From: UBA868 sp016776875
Lineage (GTDB): Bacteria > Pseudomonadota > Gammaproteobacteria > Arenicellales > UBA868
Reading direction: 5' to 3'
Assembly (NCBI GenBank): GCA_051201585.1
Contig: CP179198.1
Coordinates: 310,001-374,000, forward strand
DNA length: 64,000 nt
The first letter of the stretch is position 1. Each line of letters opens with the position of its first letter. The position numbers and the translations under genes were made by a program. Shown piece after piece: positions 37,405 through 46,671 of the stretch. The notes below the pieces were generated by a model, which ran no database searches, was not told the DNA's origin, and worked only from the letters and a program-made list of their open reading frames with translations.

Positions 37405-38514
37405 TTACCCCGCGACAGGCATCTTTGCGAGAGCTTCTACGACCCGATCACCGAACTCACTTGTGCTGATCTGTTTTTCTGCATCACCCCGACGCGCCAG
37501 ATCGGGAGTCGTATAGCCATCGCTGAACACCCCCTGCATTGCGGACCATAGGTTTACTGATTCGCTCTCCATGTTGAAGCTCATTTCAAGCATCATCGCG
37601 ACAGAACCCAGCATCGAATAGGGATTAGCGATCCCTTTACCGGCAATATCCGGGGCTGAACCATGTGAGGGCTCGTAATATGACTTATCAGGTCCAACAC
37701 AAGCTGAGGGCATCAAACCTAGGGAGCCAAGAATCCCGCCGCACTGGTCACTGAGGATATCCCCGAACATGTTTTCCATGACCATCACGTCGAAGCGGGT
37801 TGGATTCAGCACAAGATAGGTCGCCGCCGCATCGACAAGCACGTGTTCAACGCTGACTTCAGGAAAGTCCCGATGCACTTCGTCGAGGACTTCGTTCCAT
37901 AACACGCTGGATTTAAGCACATTGCTTTTGTGTACGTTCGTTAAAGACTTCTTACGCCGCATGGCCAGCTTAAAGGCAACTTCAAGGACCTGACGGATTT
38001 GATCTTCATCGTATTCAAGCATTTCATGCACGTAACGTCGGCCCCGATCGTTTACGCCCGCTGTCTTCTGGCCAAAATAGAGTCCACCCACGAGTTCACG
38101 GATAATCACAAGATCAATCCCGTCGCCAATGATTTCGGGCCGAAGCGGCGAAAAATGGGCGAGGCTTGGCGGCAACGTTACCGGGCGAAAGTTGGCATAA
38201 GTCTGATATCTGCGCCGCATCGGTAATAGGCCGCCGCGTTCGGGTTGCTCGTCAATTGGAATTTGTTTTGACTCTTCATGGCTAAGGCCGATTGTGCCTT
38301 TTAGAATTGCGTCGGCCGCATCGCAAATTGCGATTGTTTCATCCGGAAAAGACTTGCCTGTCTCAAACCAGGCGCAAGCGCCGAAAAGCGCAGGTTGCAG
38401 GTCGAAGGAGGCATCGTTCCGTTCCTCAATAAGTTTTAACACTTTCACAGCTTCCGCCATGATTTCTGAACCTATACCGTCTCCGGCCAGTAGAGCAATT
38501 TTATGAGTCGTCAT
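37405..38514 (-). CDS. leuB: 3-isopropylmalate dehydrogenase
   Basis: 369 residues, standard LeuB length. Conserved blocks: KIALLAGDGIGSEIMAEAVKVL, LLPMRRRYQTYANFRPV (substrate Args), VIIRELVGGLYFG, KSNVLKSSVLWNEV, NMFGDILSDQCGGILGSLGLMPSA and the NAD site PSHGSAPDIAGKGIANP. It serves leucine synthesis and also oxidises 3-methylmalate in the citramalate route to isoleucine, which fits the convergent cimA gene ending three bases away. Confidence 0.95.
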   Translation of the reverse strand: MTTHKIALLAGDGIGSEIMAEAVKVLKLIEERNDASFDLQPALFGACAWFETGKSFPDETIAICDAADAILKGTIGLSHEESKQIPIDEQPERGGLLPMRRRYQTYANFRPVTLPPSLAHFSPLRPEIIGDGIDLVIIRELVGGLYFGQKTAGVNDRGRRYVHEMLEYDEDQIRQVLEVAFKLAMRRKKSLTNVHKSNVLKSSVLWNEVLDEVHRDFPEVSVEHVLVDAAATYLVLNPTRFDVMVMENMFGDILSDQCGGILGSLGLMPSACVGPDKSYYEPSHGSAPDIAGKGIANPYSMLGSVAMMLEMSFNMESESVNLWSAMQGVFSDGYTTPDLARRGDAEKQISTSEFGDRVVEALAKMPVAG

Positions 38515-38531
38515 ATTCGTTGGGAAATAAA

Positions 38532-38801
38532 TTAAGAACCTGAAGATATGTTTTCGCAGGCGTCACCGACACCATTATCGTTGGCATCGATTTGCGAAGG
38601 ATTAAAAAAACCAAAACAATTGTCCAATGCATCCAAGATGCCATCGTCATCAAGATCGTCGCAGATCAGAACATCATCATCCGGCTCTATAGATGGAGCG
38701 ACTGTTGGTGTGACGCCATACGAAATCGAGAAAGCGAAGGCTGTCGCTAAACCAGTCCCCGCTTTCAAAAGACGAGTATACCGACGTTTAGAAGTTACCA
38801 T
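38532..38801 (-). CDS. small exported protein with a thrombospondin type 3 calcium-binding repeat
   Basis: 89 residues. A basic start (VTSKRRYTRLLKAG) and a hydrophobic stretch form a signal peptide or anchor. The second half, DDLDDDGILDALDNCFGFF then NPSQIDANDNGVGDACEN, is a TSP3 repeat with the DxDxDG and DxxDNC spacing that binds calcium; two Cys probably form a disulfide. The usual Pro after DNC is Phe. Its start codon overlaps the SDR stop (ATGGTAA), so the genes are coupled. Function unknown. Confidence 0.7.
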   Translation of the reverse strand: MVTSKRRYTRLLKAGTGLATAFAFSISYGVTPTVAPSIEPDDDVLICDDLDDDGILDALDNCFGFFNPSQIDANDNGVGDACENISSGS

Positions 38802-39490
38802 GGCAATTGTTTTCCCGAGTAATCGTAAAATTTTCCGCTTTCTGCCTTTCCGGCTTTGTCCAATATCGCTTTCAAACCCGTGGCGCTTGTCTCGACATCA
38901 ATCAAGCCATTGGGTCCGCCCATGTCCGTTTGCACCCAACCGGGATGAAGTGCAACGACCGAGATGTCTAGATCCGACAAGTCATTAGCGAGGCTGACAC
39001 TCACAGCGTTAAGCGCTGCCTTGCTCGAGCGATAGCTGTAACTCCCTCCGGACTGGTTGTCGCCCATGCTACCCATCTTGCTCGAAATCATTCCGACAAC
39101 GCTGGAGTTGGCGTTTGCAAGGTTCGACTTCAACGCACGAGTGACCAAAAAAGGCGCAATCGAATTCACGCGAAATTCCTCGATCCAGGTGTCCGGATTT
39201 AGCGAGCTAAAGTCTTCATGTTTTGAATGAAACAAACCCGCGTTATTAATCAGCAGATCAATTGACGCGCCTTCGAGTGAACCAGCGACAGTCTGAATGT
39301 TGCTCTCATCTGTCACATCAAGCATGACTGTTTTCAGGTTATCGGGGTAGCGTTCGGTCAGTCGGGAGAGACCTTCAGTCGAGGGATCACGCGCTGACGC
39401 AAAGACTTTGTGCCCTGCTGCAAGGTATTGACGAGTCAGTTCGAGACCAATGCCCCGGTTAGCGCCAGTAATGAAAACATTTTTTGTCAT
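38795..39490 (-). CDS. short-chain dehydrogenase (CsgA/carbonyl-reductase-like)
   Basis: 231 residues. Cofactor motif VFITGANRGIGLELTRQYLAAGHKVFASARDP, NNAG motif in DLLINNAGLFHS, catalytic Ser in GMISSKMGSMGD and Tyr-Lys in YSYRSSKAALN, with VVALHPGWVQTDMGGP downstream. This pattern matches the C-factor/carbonyl reductase subgroup of SDRs. The substrate is unknown. It is followed, with a seven-base overlap, by the TSP3 protein gene. Confidence 0.85.
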   Translation of the reverse strand: MTKNVFITGANRGIGLELTRQYLAAGHKVFASARDPSTEGLSRLTERYPDNLKTVMLDVTDESNIQTVAGSLEGASIDLLINNAGLFHSKHEDFSSLNPDTWIEEFRVNSIAPFLVTRALKSNLANANSSVVGMISSKMGSMGDNQSGGSYSYRSSKAALNAVSVSLANDLSDLDISVVALHPGWVQTDMGGPNGLIDVETSATGLKAILDKAGKAESGKFYDYSGKQLPW

Positions 39491-39593
39491 TATTTTTTCT
39501 TCAATAGTTCAAATTTAAGGATTGATGAAAAGAACAAGTTGAAACTCAAGAGCGTCGAGGCAGGTTTTCCGGATAAGCTGCGGCAACGACTTA

Positions 39594-40375
39594 TTATTGA
39601 GCGGCGCGGTGGTCTCTCACGCGCTCCCATGCTTTTCGAATCTCCTGAGTTTTCTCGTTCGCAAGCTTGATCATCTCTTCAGGCATACCTTTAGCGACCA
39701 GTTTGTCGGGATGATGTTGATTCGTGAGGCGTCGATAAGCTTTTTGATTTCATCATCGCTCGCGCGCTCTGACACGCCTAGTATTTTATACGCCTCAGAG
39801 ATGGGTTGTGCTTTTTGAGCACGCCCGCCCGCAGTCGACGCCCCGCTTACAAAATGAATCAGTTGCTCAATTTCACCGGATTCAAATCCAAGCGAGGTTC
39901 CGACGTGCCGGAGCACTTGGCTCTCGGCAGGGTCAATTCGGCCGTCAGCCATTGCGGCCTGGATTTGGATTTCCAAAAACATTCGCATGAGGGTAGTTTG
40001 TCTATGGCATTCTGTTTTGAACTGCGCCAAAACGGAATCTAGTGGAAAGTCCGGTGCCTTTCCTTTTTCAAAGAGCTCAATTGCAACTTTTTTCTGATCG
40101 TCACTGAGACGCATTTGGTTCATCAGGCTTTGGGCGGCCTGAATTTCATGAGCAGATACTCTTCCGTCAGCTTTCGCGATATGCCCCATGACAGAAAATG
40201 TCGCTGTAAAAAATGCGGCTTGGGTCTGCTCAAGTTTGGCGCCAACGGACCCAAAACCACCCCTCTTCAATCCGCTATCAAACTGATGACCAATCGTGCT
40301 GCCTAACAGTGCACCAAGTGGACCGCCCATCATGAAGCCCAACGTACCGCCGATTACTTTCCCCCACCATGCCAT
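39594..40375 (-). CDS. djlA: co-chaperone DjlA, one-base frame shift in the J domain
   Basis: The N-terminus MAWWGKVIGGTLGFMMGGPLGALLGSTIGHQFD is the DjlA membrane segment. A TerB-like domain follows (FSVMGHIAKADGRVSAHEIQAAQSLM ... MFLEIQIQAAMADGRIDPAE). The J domain starts ISEAYKILGVSERASDDEIK and then breaks at AGCT 39739-39742. The other frame gives AYRRLTNQHHPDKLVAKGMP, with the HPD motif, and runs to a stop at 39594. Corrected length about 260 residues, close to E. coli DjlA. Here the shift is a net loss of one base, unlike the other eleven. Confidence 0.88.
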
Positions 40376-40462
40376 GTTAAAGATCTCCTGAAAGCAAACT
40401 CGTAAATGTTAAAGCGCTCATAACGCGCGCGATTTGTCGTTCAAATGTACGAGTCAAAGGTG

Positions 40463-41815
40463 TTAGCGCAGGGTCACGAGTTCTTCTGCCGCGGTCGGGT
40501 GAATCGCGACCGTATTATCAAAGTCAGCCTTGGTCGCGCCCATTTTGACGGCGACCGCGAAGCCCTGGATCATTTCATCTGCTGCGCGTCCAACAACGTG
40601 ACAACCAATCACTTTTTCATCTTGACCCGCAACAATAAGTTTTACCGTCGTAGGCACTCGTTTTTTGGTGACGGAATAATACATATCAGTAAATCGACTT
40701 TGATAGACCTTAATATTTTCGTCCCCGAATTTAGTTCTCGCCTCTTCTTCACTAAGTCCGACTGTGCCAATGGGGGGGTGCGAAAATATAACGGTTGGGA
40801 TTGATTCATAGTCGAGTTTGGCATCCGGTTGATCGCCAAAAAGTCGATCGGACAGGCGTCGGGCTGCGGCAATGGCGACGGGCGTCAGGGCGGCTCGGCC
40901 GGTCACATCGCCAACTGCATAAATATTGGAAATAGCGGTCTGTTGCCATTCGTCAGTGAGAATAAATCCGGATGGATCAGTGGTAAGGCCTGTGGCTTCA
41001 AGGTTGATCGCATCTGTAGCAGGCGTTCGCCCGGTCGCAAGGATGACGCAGTCGAAACCGCTATGACGGGTACCGCTTTCATCATAAAACGATAACGCGC
41101 CAGTCGCTTCTTGCTTCAGTTCTTGTAACTGCACCCAAGTCAGAATTTTAACGCCGTCTGATTGCATCTCTTGGGTCACGGCCTCGCGAAGGGTATGGTC
41201 AAAACCACGCAGCAGAATGTCTTTTCGAAGCAGCATCGTGACGCTTGATCCCAACGACTGTAAAACGCCTGCCAATTCGGTTGCGATGTAGCCAGCGCCA
41301 ATAATTAGCGGGTTTTGAGGTTGGGACTCGAGCTCAAAAAAGCCATCACTGGTGATTGCAAGATCGGCACCCGGTACATTTAGCGTGGCTGGCCGTCCAC
41401 CGGTTGCGATAAGTACATGATCAGCTGTCAGCACCTGATCGCCAACCCGTACGCTATTGACGGACTCAAAAACTGCCCATCCACGATAGGTGTCGACATT
41501 TGATGACTCGAGGCTGCGAGCATAGATCCCATTAAGGCGTTCAATAAAAGCATCTCTGGCTGTTTTAAAGCGCGCCCAGTTGAATATGGGCGCTGTTAAT
41601 GGAAAGCCATAATCTTCAGCAATTGTGAGCCCATCCGCAAAGTGCGCGGCGTTCCACATCATCTTTTTTGGCACACAGCCTACGTTAACGCAGGTGCCAC
41701 CCATTCGCTGGTTTTCAATGAGCGCAACGCGAGCGCCATATTCAGCGGCGCGACGGGCACCGGCAATGCCGCCGCTTCCGCCGCCGATGACTAGGAGGTC
41801 ATAATGTTTGCTCAT
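40463..41815 (-). CDS. gor: glutathione-disulfide reductase
   Basis: 450 residues. FAD motif YDLLVIGGGSGGIAGARRAAEYGA, redox disulfide GGTCVNVGCVPKKMMW, NADPH-binding region NPLIIGAGYIATELAGVLQSLGS, second FAD motif ISNIYAVGDVTGRAALTPVAIAAARRL, and C-terminal catalytic His-Glu in VAIHPTAAEELVTLR. It regenerates reduced glutathione in the cytoplasm. A terminated minus-strand transcript lies between its start and prlC (see the ncRNA entry). Confidence 0.95.
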   Translation of the reverse strand: MSKHYDLLVIGGGSGGIAGARRAAEYGARVALIENQRMGGTCVNVGCVPKKMMWNAAHFADGLTIAEDYGFPLTAPIFNWARFKTARDAFIERLNGIYARSLESSNVDTYRGWAVFESVNSVRVGDQVLTADHVLIATGGRPATLNVPGADLAITSDGFFELESQPQNPLIIGAGYIATELAGVLQSLGSSVTMLLRKDILLRGFDHTLREAVTQEMQSDGVKILTWVQLQELKQEATGALSFYDESGTRHSGFDCVILATGRTPATDAINLEATGLTTDPSGFILTDEWQQTAISNIYAVGDVTGRAALTPVAIAAARRLSDRLFGDQPDAKLDYESIPTVIFSHPPIGTVGLSEEEARTKFGDENIKVYQSRFTDMYYSVTKKRVPTTVKLIVAGQDEKVIGCHVVGRAADEMIQGFAVAVKMGATKADFDNTVAIHPTAAEELVTLR

Positions 41816-41861
41816 AACCGGATTTTAGCCTCAGAATTGAGAATCTCGTTGGAAGCCTTGC

Positions 41862-41891
41862 AAAAAAAAGCCCCGGCGTTAAGACCGGGGC
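41862..41891 (-). terminator. intrinsic terminator upstream of gor
   Basis: Perfect 7-bp GC stem (GCCCCGG/CCGGGGC, 8-base loop) followed on the minus strand by eight T. There is no T run on the plus strand, so it acts in the minus direction, where no annotated gene precedes it. Confidence 0.8.
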
Positions 41892-41951
41892 AAGAAGAGA
41901 AGTTATCAACTTACGTTGGAGGAAAACCAACACGTGGAATTAAATCATTCC
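41862..41951 (-). ncRNA. candidate small RNA or gor leader with intrinsic terminator
   Basis: On the minus strand a promoter-like pair (TTGAAT at 41976-41981, 16-base spacer, TATACA at 41954-41959) precedes about 85 bases with three stems: GGAAT/ATTCC (41936-41951), GTTGG/CCAAC (41915-41931, loop UUUUCCU) and the terminator stem GCCCCGG/CCGGGGC (41870-41891) followed by eight T. It ends 47 bases before the gor start. The CU-rich second loop could pair with ribosome-binding sites. It may be a free small RNA or an attenuator of gor. No known family recognised. Confidence 0.5.
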
Positions 41952-42065
41952 TGTGTATAAAAGTTGTGAGGATAAATTCAATCACGTTCTACTAATTTTT
42001 CTCGTTCAATTCACTCCCATCAGAGGTTCCATTGAGTAAAATTTTATTATGAATCAGGACAACTT

Positions 42066-44126
42066 ATGACTGGACATCCGACTTTACCCAATCCGCTTTT
42101 GGATCTTTCAGGACTGCCGCGATTTGCGGAGATTGATGCGGCGCAGATTGAACCGGCGCTGGATCAGACCCTTGCCAGATGCCGACAAAAAATTACCGAA
42201 ATTGAGTCGGCGTGTGACCATCCGACGTGGGATTCGGTTGCGGCCGAGATTCAGGACATCGAGGAGCATTTGGAGCGGGTCTGGGCGCCGGTTTCCCATC
42301 TTAATGCCGTAACAGATAGCGAGGCATTTCGCGCGGCGGTTGAGGTCTGTTTGCCCAAGTTAAGCGACTTCAGCTCGGAATTAGGACAAAACCTCACGCT
42401 TTTTAATGGCTATAAAAAACTAGCCCAGTCTGCTGAGTTTGAGTTTTTGTCAGACGCTCGAAAAAAAGTGATCAAGAATGCGATACGTGACTTCCGGCTT
42501 TCTGGAGCAGAACTTCATGGTGATGCCCAAGATCGATTTCGTGAGATCAACAGCGAGTTATCGAGTCTTTCAAATAAATTTGATCAAAATCTCCTGGATG
42601 CGACTGATCAATGGGTCTTGGATATAACCGATGAAGCTGATTTGAGGGGGCTCCCTCAAAGTGCCGTCGATCTCGCATACGAGAATGCAAAGAATGCCTC
42701 GATAAAGGGATGGCGTTTCACACTTCAGGCACCCTCCTATATTCCTTTTATGATGTTTTGCGAAAACCGCATGCTTCGCGAGCGAATGTATGAAGCTTAC
42801 GTGACTCGAGCGAGCGAACGGGGTCCGAACGCTGGAGCATTTGATAATAGCGCGTTGTTGGTAAAAATCGTCGCTTTGCGTGATGAAATGGCAACTCTTC
42901 TCGAATTTGAGACTTATGCGGACTATGCGTTGGAAGGCCGAATGGCATCTTCAGCTGATGAAGTTAGCGAGTTTCTTCAGAACCTAGCTGATTGCTCAAG
43001 AAAACCAGCGCTCGAAGAATTGCGTGCGCTTCATGAATTTGCGTTGTTGGAGTATGGACAAGAAGATCTGAAGGCGTGGGATATTGCCTTTTATTCGGAG
43101 AAATTAAAGCAATCGTGTTTTGATTTTAATGATGAGGAAATCAGGCCTTACTTTCCATTGCCGAAGGTGCTCGATGGGTTGTTTTTTATCACCGAGAAAC
43201 TGTTTGGCATAAAAATTCAAAAATCACACGGTGCGAGTTTATGGCACGAAAATGTTCAATTTTTTGAGTTGCTGAATTCTGACGGGAGTGTTCGAGGATG
43301 GTTCTACCTTGATTTATATGCCCGACCCCATAAGCGAGGAGGCGCCTGGATGTCAGACTGCGTTGGCCGACGTCGCTTATCCGATGATGCGATCCAAAAA
43401 CCAGCGGCCATGCTGACTTGTAACTTCACGCCACCCGTGGGTGGACATCCGTCCTTGTTGACCCATGATGATGTGGTCACGCTTTTCCATGAGTTTGGAC
43501 ATGGCTTGCACCATCTTCTGACACAGGTTGATGAGTCTTCTGTGGCGGGAATCAACGGAGTGCCCTGGGATGCAGTTGAGTTGCCGAGTCAATTTTTGGA
43601 GAACTGGTGTTGGGAAACAGAAGCCCTGAATAAAATCTCGGGTCATTTTGAGACAGGAGCACCCCTGCCTCCACATCTTCTGGATCGAATGCGGGGGGCG
43701 CGAAATTTTCAAAGCGCGATGCAGATGTTGCGACAGATTGAATTTTCGGTGTTTGATATGACACTGCATGATAAACAGCAAATTCGGGCGCCTGAGGATA
43801 TTCAGAATATTCTGGATGAGGTGCGTAATAAGATAGCGGTGCTAGAGGCTCCGGCATTTAATCGTTTTCAGAACAGCTTCTCGCATATTTTTGCGGGCGG
43901 TTATGCAGCAGGTTACTACAGTTATAAATGGGCCGAGGTGTTATCAGCGGATGCCTTTGGTCGATTTGAAGAAGACGGCATATTGGATGCGAAAAGTGGG
44001 CAGGATTTCTTGCGCTCGGTGCTTGAGACCGGTGGTGTCAACGAGCCTCTCGATAATTTCACCGCGTTTCGCGGACGACCCCCTTCGATCGATGCCTTGC
44101 TACGGCATTCCGGATTAGGAGCGTGA
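42066..44126 (+). CDS. prlC: oligopeptidase A (M3 family metallopeptidase)
   Basis: 686 residues, standard OpdA length. The zinc motif FHEFGHGLHHLL places the two His at about 475 and 479, with the third ligand Glu in ELPSQFLENWCWE. YLDLYARPHKRGGAWMSD and the C-terminal FSHIFAGGYAAGYYSYKWAEVLSADAF are family blocks. The enzyme degrades peptides in the cytoplasm, including cleaved signal peptides. Its stop overlaps the next gene by four bases (GTGA). Confidence 0.95.
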   Translation: MTGHPTLPNPLLDLSGLPRFAEIDAAQIEPALDQTLARCRQKITEIESACDHPTWDSVAAEIQDIEEHLERVWAPVSHLNAVTDSEAFRAAVEVCLPKLSDFSSELGQNLTLFNGYKKLAQSAEFEFLSDARKKVIKNAIRDFRLSGAELHGDAQDRFREINSELSSLSNKFDQNLLDATDQWVLDITDEADLRGLPQSAVDLAYENAKNASIKGWRFTLQAPSYIPFMMFCENRMLRERMYEAYVTRASERGPNAGAFDNSALLVKIVALRDEMATLLEFETYADYALEGRMASSADEVSEFLQNLADCSRKPALEELRALHEFALLEYGQEDLKAWDIAFYSEKLKQSCFDFNDEEIRPYFPLPKVLDGLFFITEKLFGIKIQKSHGASLWHENVQFFELLNSDGSVRGWFYLDLYARPHKRGGAWMSDCVGRRRLSDDAIQKPAAMLTCNFTPPVGGHPSLLTHDDVVTLFHEFGHGLHHLLTQVDESSVAGINGVPWDAVELPSQFLENWCWETEALNKISGHFETGAPLPPHLLDRMRGARNFQSAMQMLRQIEFSVFDMTLHDKQQIRAPEDIQNILDEVRNKIAVLEAPAFNRFQNSFSHIFAGGYAAGYYSYKWAEVLSADAFGRFEEDGILDAKSGQDFLRSVLETGGVNEPLDNFTAFRGRPPSIDALLRHSGLGA

Positions 44127-45965
44127 CCATTCGTGTTTCCTGTTTTTTGTCCGCGCTTTTGTTCTGGACAACAGTTTCGCAAGCGCTAGGGCTAGCCAAT
44201 CAGCTTCAGGAGCATCCGGCGCCTTATCTCGCGCAGCATGGAGAGGATCCTGTCGCTTGGCAGGAATGGAGTGATTCAGTCTTTGAATTGGCGCGCGCAG
44301 AAAACAAACTGGTCTATGTTTCGGTAGGTTATTTCTCATGTCATTGGTGTCATGTAATGCAGGAGGAGAAGCTACAGAGATCCTGAAATCGCTAAGGTAT
44401 TAAATCGGGATTTCATTCCCGTTAAGGTGGATCGGGAGCTCCAGCCGGCGCTTGATATTGGATTAATGGATTTTGTGCAAAAAACACAAGGAAGAGGGGG
44501 TTGGCCGCTAAACGCTTTTCTAACGCCCGAGGGTTACCCCCTTTATGCCGTTCTGTATGTCCCGCCTGATTCATTTGCCGAGGTCATAAACAAGATTCAG
44601 ACCCTTTGGCAGCAGGACCCTGTGCGGATTGCTACCGTGGCGCGCCAGACGGGGCCGTCAGGCTTTGAAGATCAGGTCACTGAATTCGAATCTCTCCAGG
44701 TGGCGACCCTGGGCAGGGCCTTCGAGCAGACAGCGCTTTCCATCGCCGATCTGATGGAGGGGGGATTTGGCAATCAGTCACGCTTCCCTTATGTCCCCCA
44801 ACTGACTTATCTATTAAGGCGGTATCAGCAGAGTCCGACCGCAGCCGTGAGAGAGTTGCTTCAAACGACCCTCGATGCGATTTCAATGCGGGGCCTCCAT
44901 GATCATGTAGAGGGTGGTTTTTTCCGTTATACGGTGGACCCGGGTTGGAGCCAGCCCCACTTCGAGAAAATGCTATATGACAATGCGCAGCTTGCTCGCC
45001 TATACCTTCTAGCGGCTGTCGTGTTGGACAGGGAAGATTATCGAGCGACAGCATTCAGAACACTGGATTTCATGATGACCGAGATGCGAACCGCGGAGGG
45101 ATTCTTCGCGGCTTCACTATCCGCTGTGGACGGACAGGGCAGGGAAGGCGCTTATTATTTGTATGACGAGCAGGCACTCTCGGATCTCCTGACCTTTGAT
45201 GAAGGCCGGGTTATAAGAGCGATATGGTCATTGCCCGCTTTTCCGGCCTTTGAATATGGTCATCTGTTGATCAATCGGGCGCCAGTCGAAAGTGTGGCCA
45301 CACAACTGGGATTATCGCCAGATGAGATTAACCTGACTTTAAACAGCGCAATGTCAAAACTCCGGAGCGCCCGCGCAAGCCGGACGTTGCCCGTTGATCA
45401 TAAACCCCTAGCAGGTTGGAACGCATTGGCTTTAATGGCTTTTTTGGAGGGCGCGAAACACTCAACAGACCGCCCGTACACCGAAACTGCGGAAAAAATA
45501 AAAAAAGATATCGTCGCAACGCTTTGGCGTGATGGGAAACTCCAACGGTCGCAGTCGGATCGTCGGTCACTGGGGACCGCCTCGCTCGCTGACTATGCCT
45601 ATGTTGCACAGGCGTTTTTTGAGTTTTGGGATTGGAGCAATGATCCAGATGATCTGGATTTTTCCTATCAGTTGGTGAGGGCTTCCTGGCAGAACTATCA
45701 CTACGCAAATGGCTGGCGCCGAGAGGTCAATTCGTTATTGAAGGGGGCCGAGTTGAGCGAGATGTTGCGTGATGAGACACTGTTCGCGCCAGATGCCGTG
45801 CTGATTATGCTCAGTTTCAAGCTGGCTGATTTAAAAGGCGACCCTGAGCTCGCCATGCGAGCGGCCGCGGCCCTTAACCGCGGTTACGATAAGGTTTTGA
45901 AAGACGCGTTCTTTTATCCTACCCGGATTCGTGCGATGGAGGACATGTTGAGCGTTAAATTTTAG
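44123..45965 (+). CDS. thioredoxin-like DUF255 protein (YyaL/SPATA20 family), one-base frame shift
   Basis: GTG start overlapping prlC, then a hydrophobic N-terminus and ANQLQEHPAPYLAQHGEDPVAWQEW, the family opening. The active-site-like YFSCHWCHVMQEE follows, then the frame shifts at AGCT 44370-44373. The other frame continues YRDPEIAKVLNRDFIPVKVDRE and KTQGRGGWPLNAFLTPEGYPLY, into an alpha/alpha toroid region (VEGGFFRYTVDPGWSQPHFEKMLYDNAQLARLYL). Corrected length about 613 residues. Family members are thioredoxin-fold plus glycosidase-like fusions of unclear function. Confidence 0.85.
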
Positions 45966-45994
45966 GTTTTGGGCGCGGGAATTTGCTCTGTTTT

Positions 45995-46002
45995 GCTATA
46001 AT
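45995..46002 (+). promoter_or_regulatory. extended -10 promoter of petABC
   Basis: TGC directly precedes TATAAT at 45997-46002, an extended -10 element, about 65 bases before the petA ATG; no good -35 box at 17 bases. The leader then carries a GC-rich hairpin (GCGAC-GCCG/CGGC-GTCGC, 46017-46036). Confidence 0.6.
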
Positions 46003-46068
46003 CTTCCCGTTTTTTAGCGACCGCCGTTCGGCGTCGCACATATTGTGCAGAACTTTGCAGAGGATGTC

Positions 46069-46671
46069 ATGACTGACGACGTGAATAGTGGCAGGCGCCG
46101 CCTGCTGACAACGGTAACAACTGGCGTAGGCCTTGCAGGCGCGACCGCTTTGGCTGTGCCTTTAGTGGCAAGTATGAAACCCAGCGCGAGAGCGGTGGCA
46201 GCGGGCGCCCCGGTTGAGGTGGATATTGAAGGCCTCGAACCCGGAAAGATGAAAGTGGTCGAGTGGCGAGGAAAGCCCGTCTGGATTTTGCGTCGTGATG
46301 AGCAAACGCTTGCTGATCTCGAAGAGATTGTGGGGGATCTGTCAGATCCTGATTCAGAGGTGATCGAGCAACAGCCTGCCTATGCACAGAATCGTCATCG
46401 TTCGATTCGCCCTGATGTGCTCGTGGTCCTGGGGGTCTGCACCCATTTGGGTTGCGCGCCAACTAAAGAATTTGAAAAGGGCGCATCGACTGGCTTGGGA
46501 GATGACTGGATGGGGGGTTTCTTTTGTCCGTGTCATGGTTCCAAATTTGATCTTTCGGGTCGAGTTTATAAAAACGTGCCGGCGCCAACCAACCTTGTTG
46601 TGCCGCCGCATTCCTATGTTACGGAGAACCGTATATTGATTGGCGTGGATGAAACGGAGGCAACAGGATGA
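46069..46671 (+). CDS. petA: ubiquinol-cytochrome c reductase, Rieske iron-sulfur subunit
   Basis: 200 residues from ATG 46069, with an AGAGGA ribosome-binding site; a TTG at 46045 is rejected. The N-terminus GRRRLLTTVTTGVGLAGATALAV is a Tat-type signal anchor. Rieske motifs CTHLGC and CPCHGSKFDLSGRV hold the [2Fe-2S] cluster. It is the first gene of petABC and overlaps petB by four bases. Confidence 0.95.
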   Translation: MTDDVNSGRRRLLTTVTTGVGLAGATALAVPLVASMKPSARAVAAGAPVEVDIEGLEPGKMKVVEWRGKPVWILRRDEQTLADLEEIVGDLSDPDSEVIEQQPAYAQNRHRSIRPDVLVVLGVCTHLGCAPTKEFEKGASTGLGDDWMGGFFCPCHGSKFDLSGRVYKNVPAPTNLVVPPHSYVTENRILIGVDETEATG

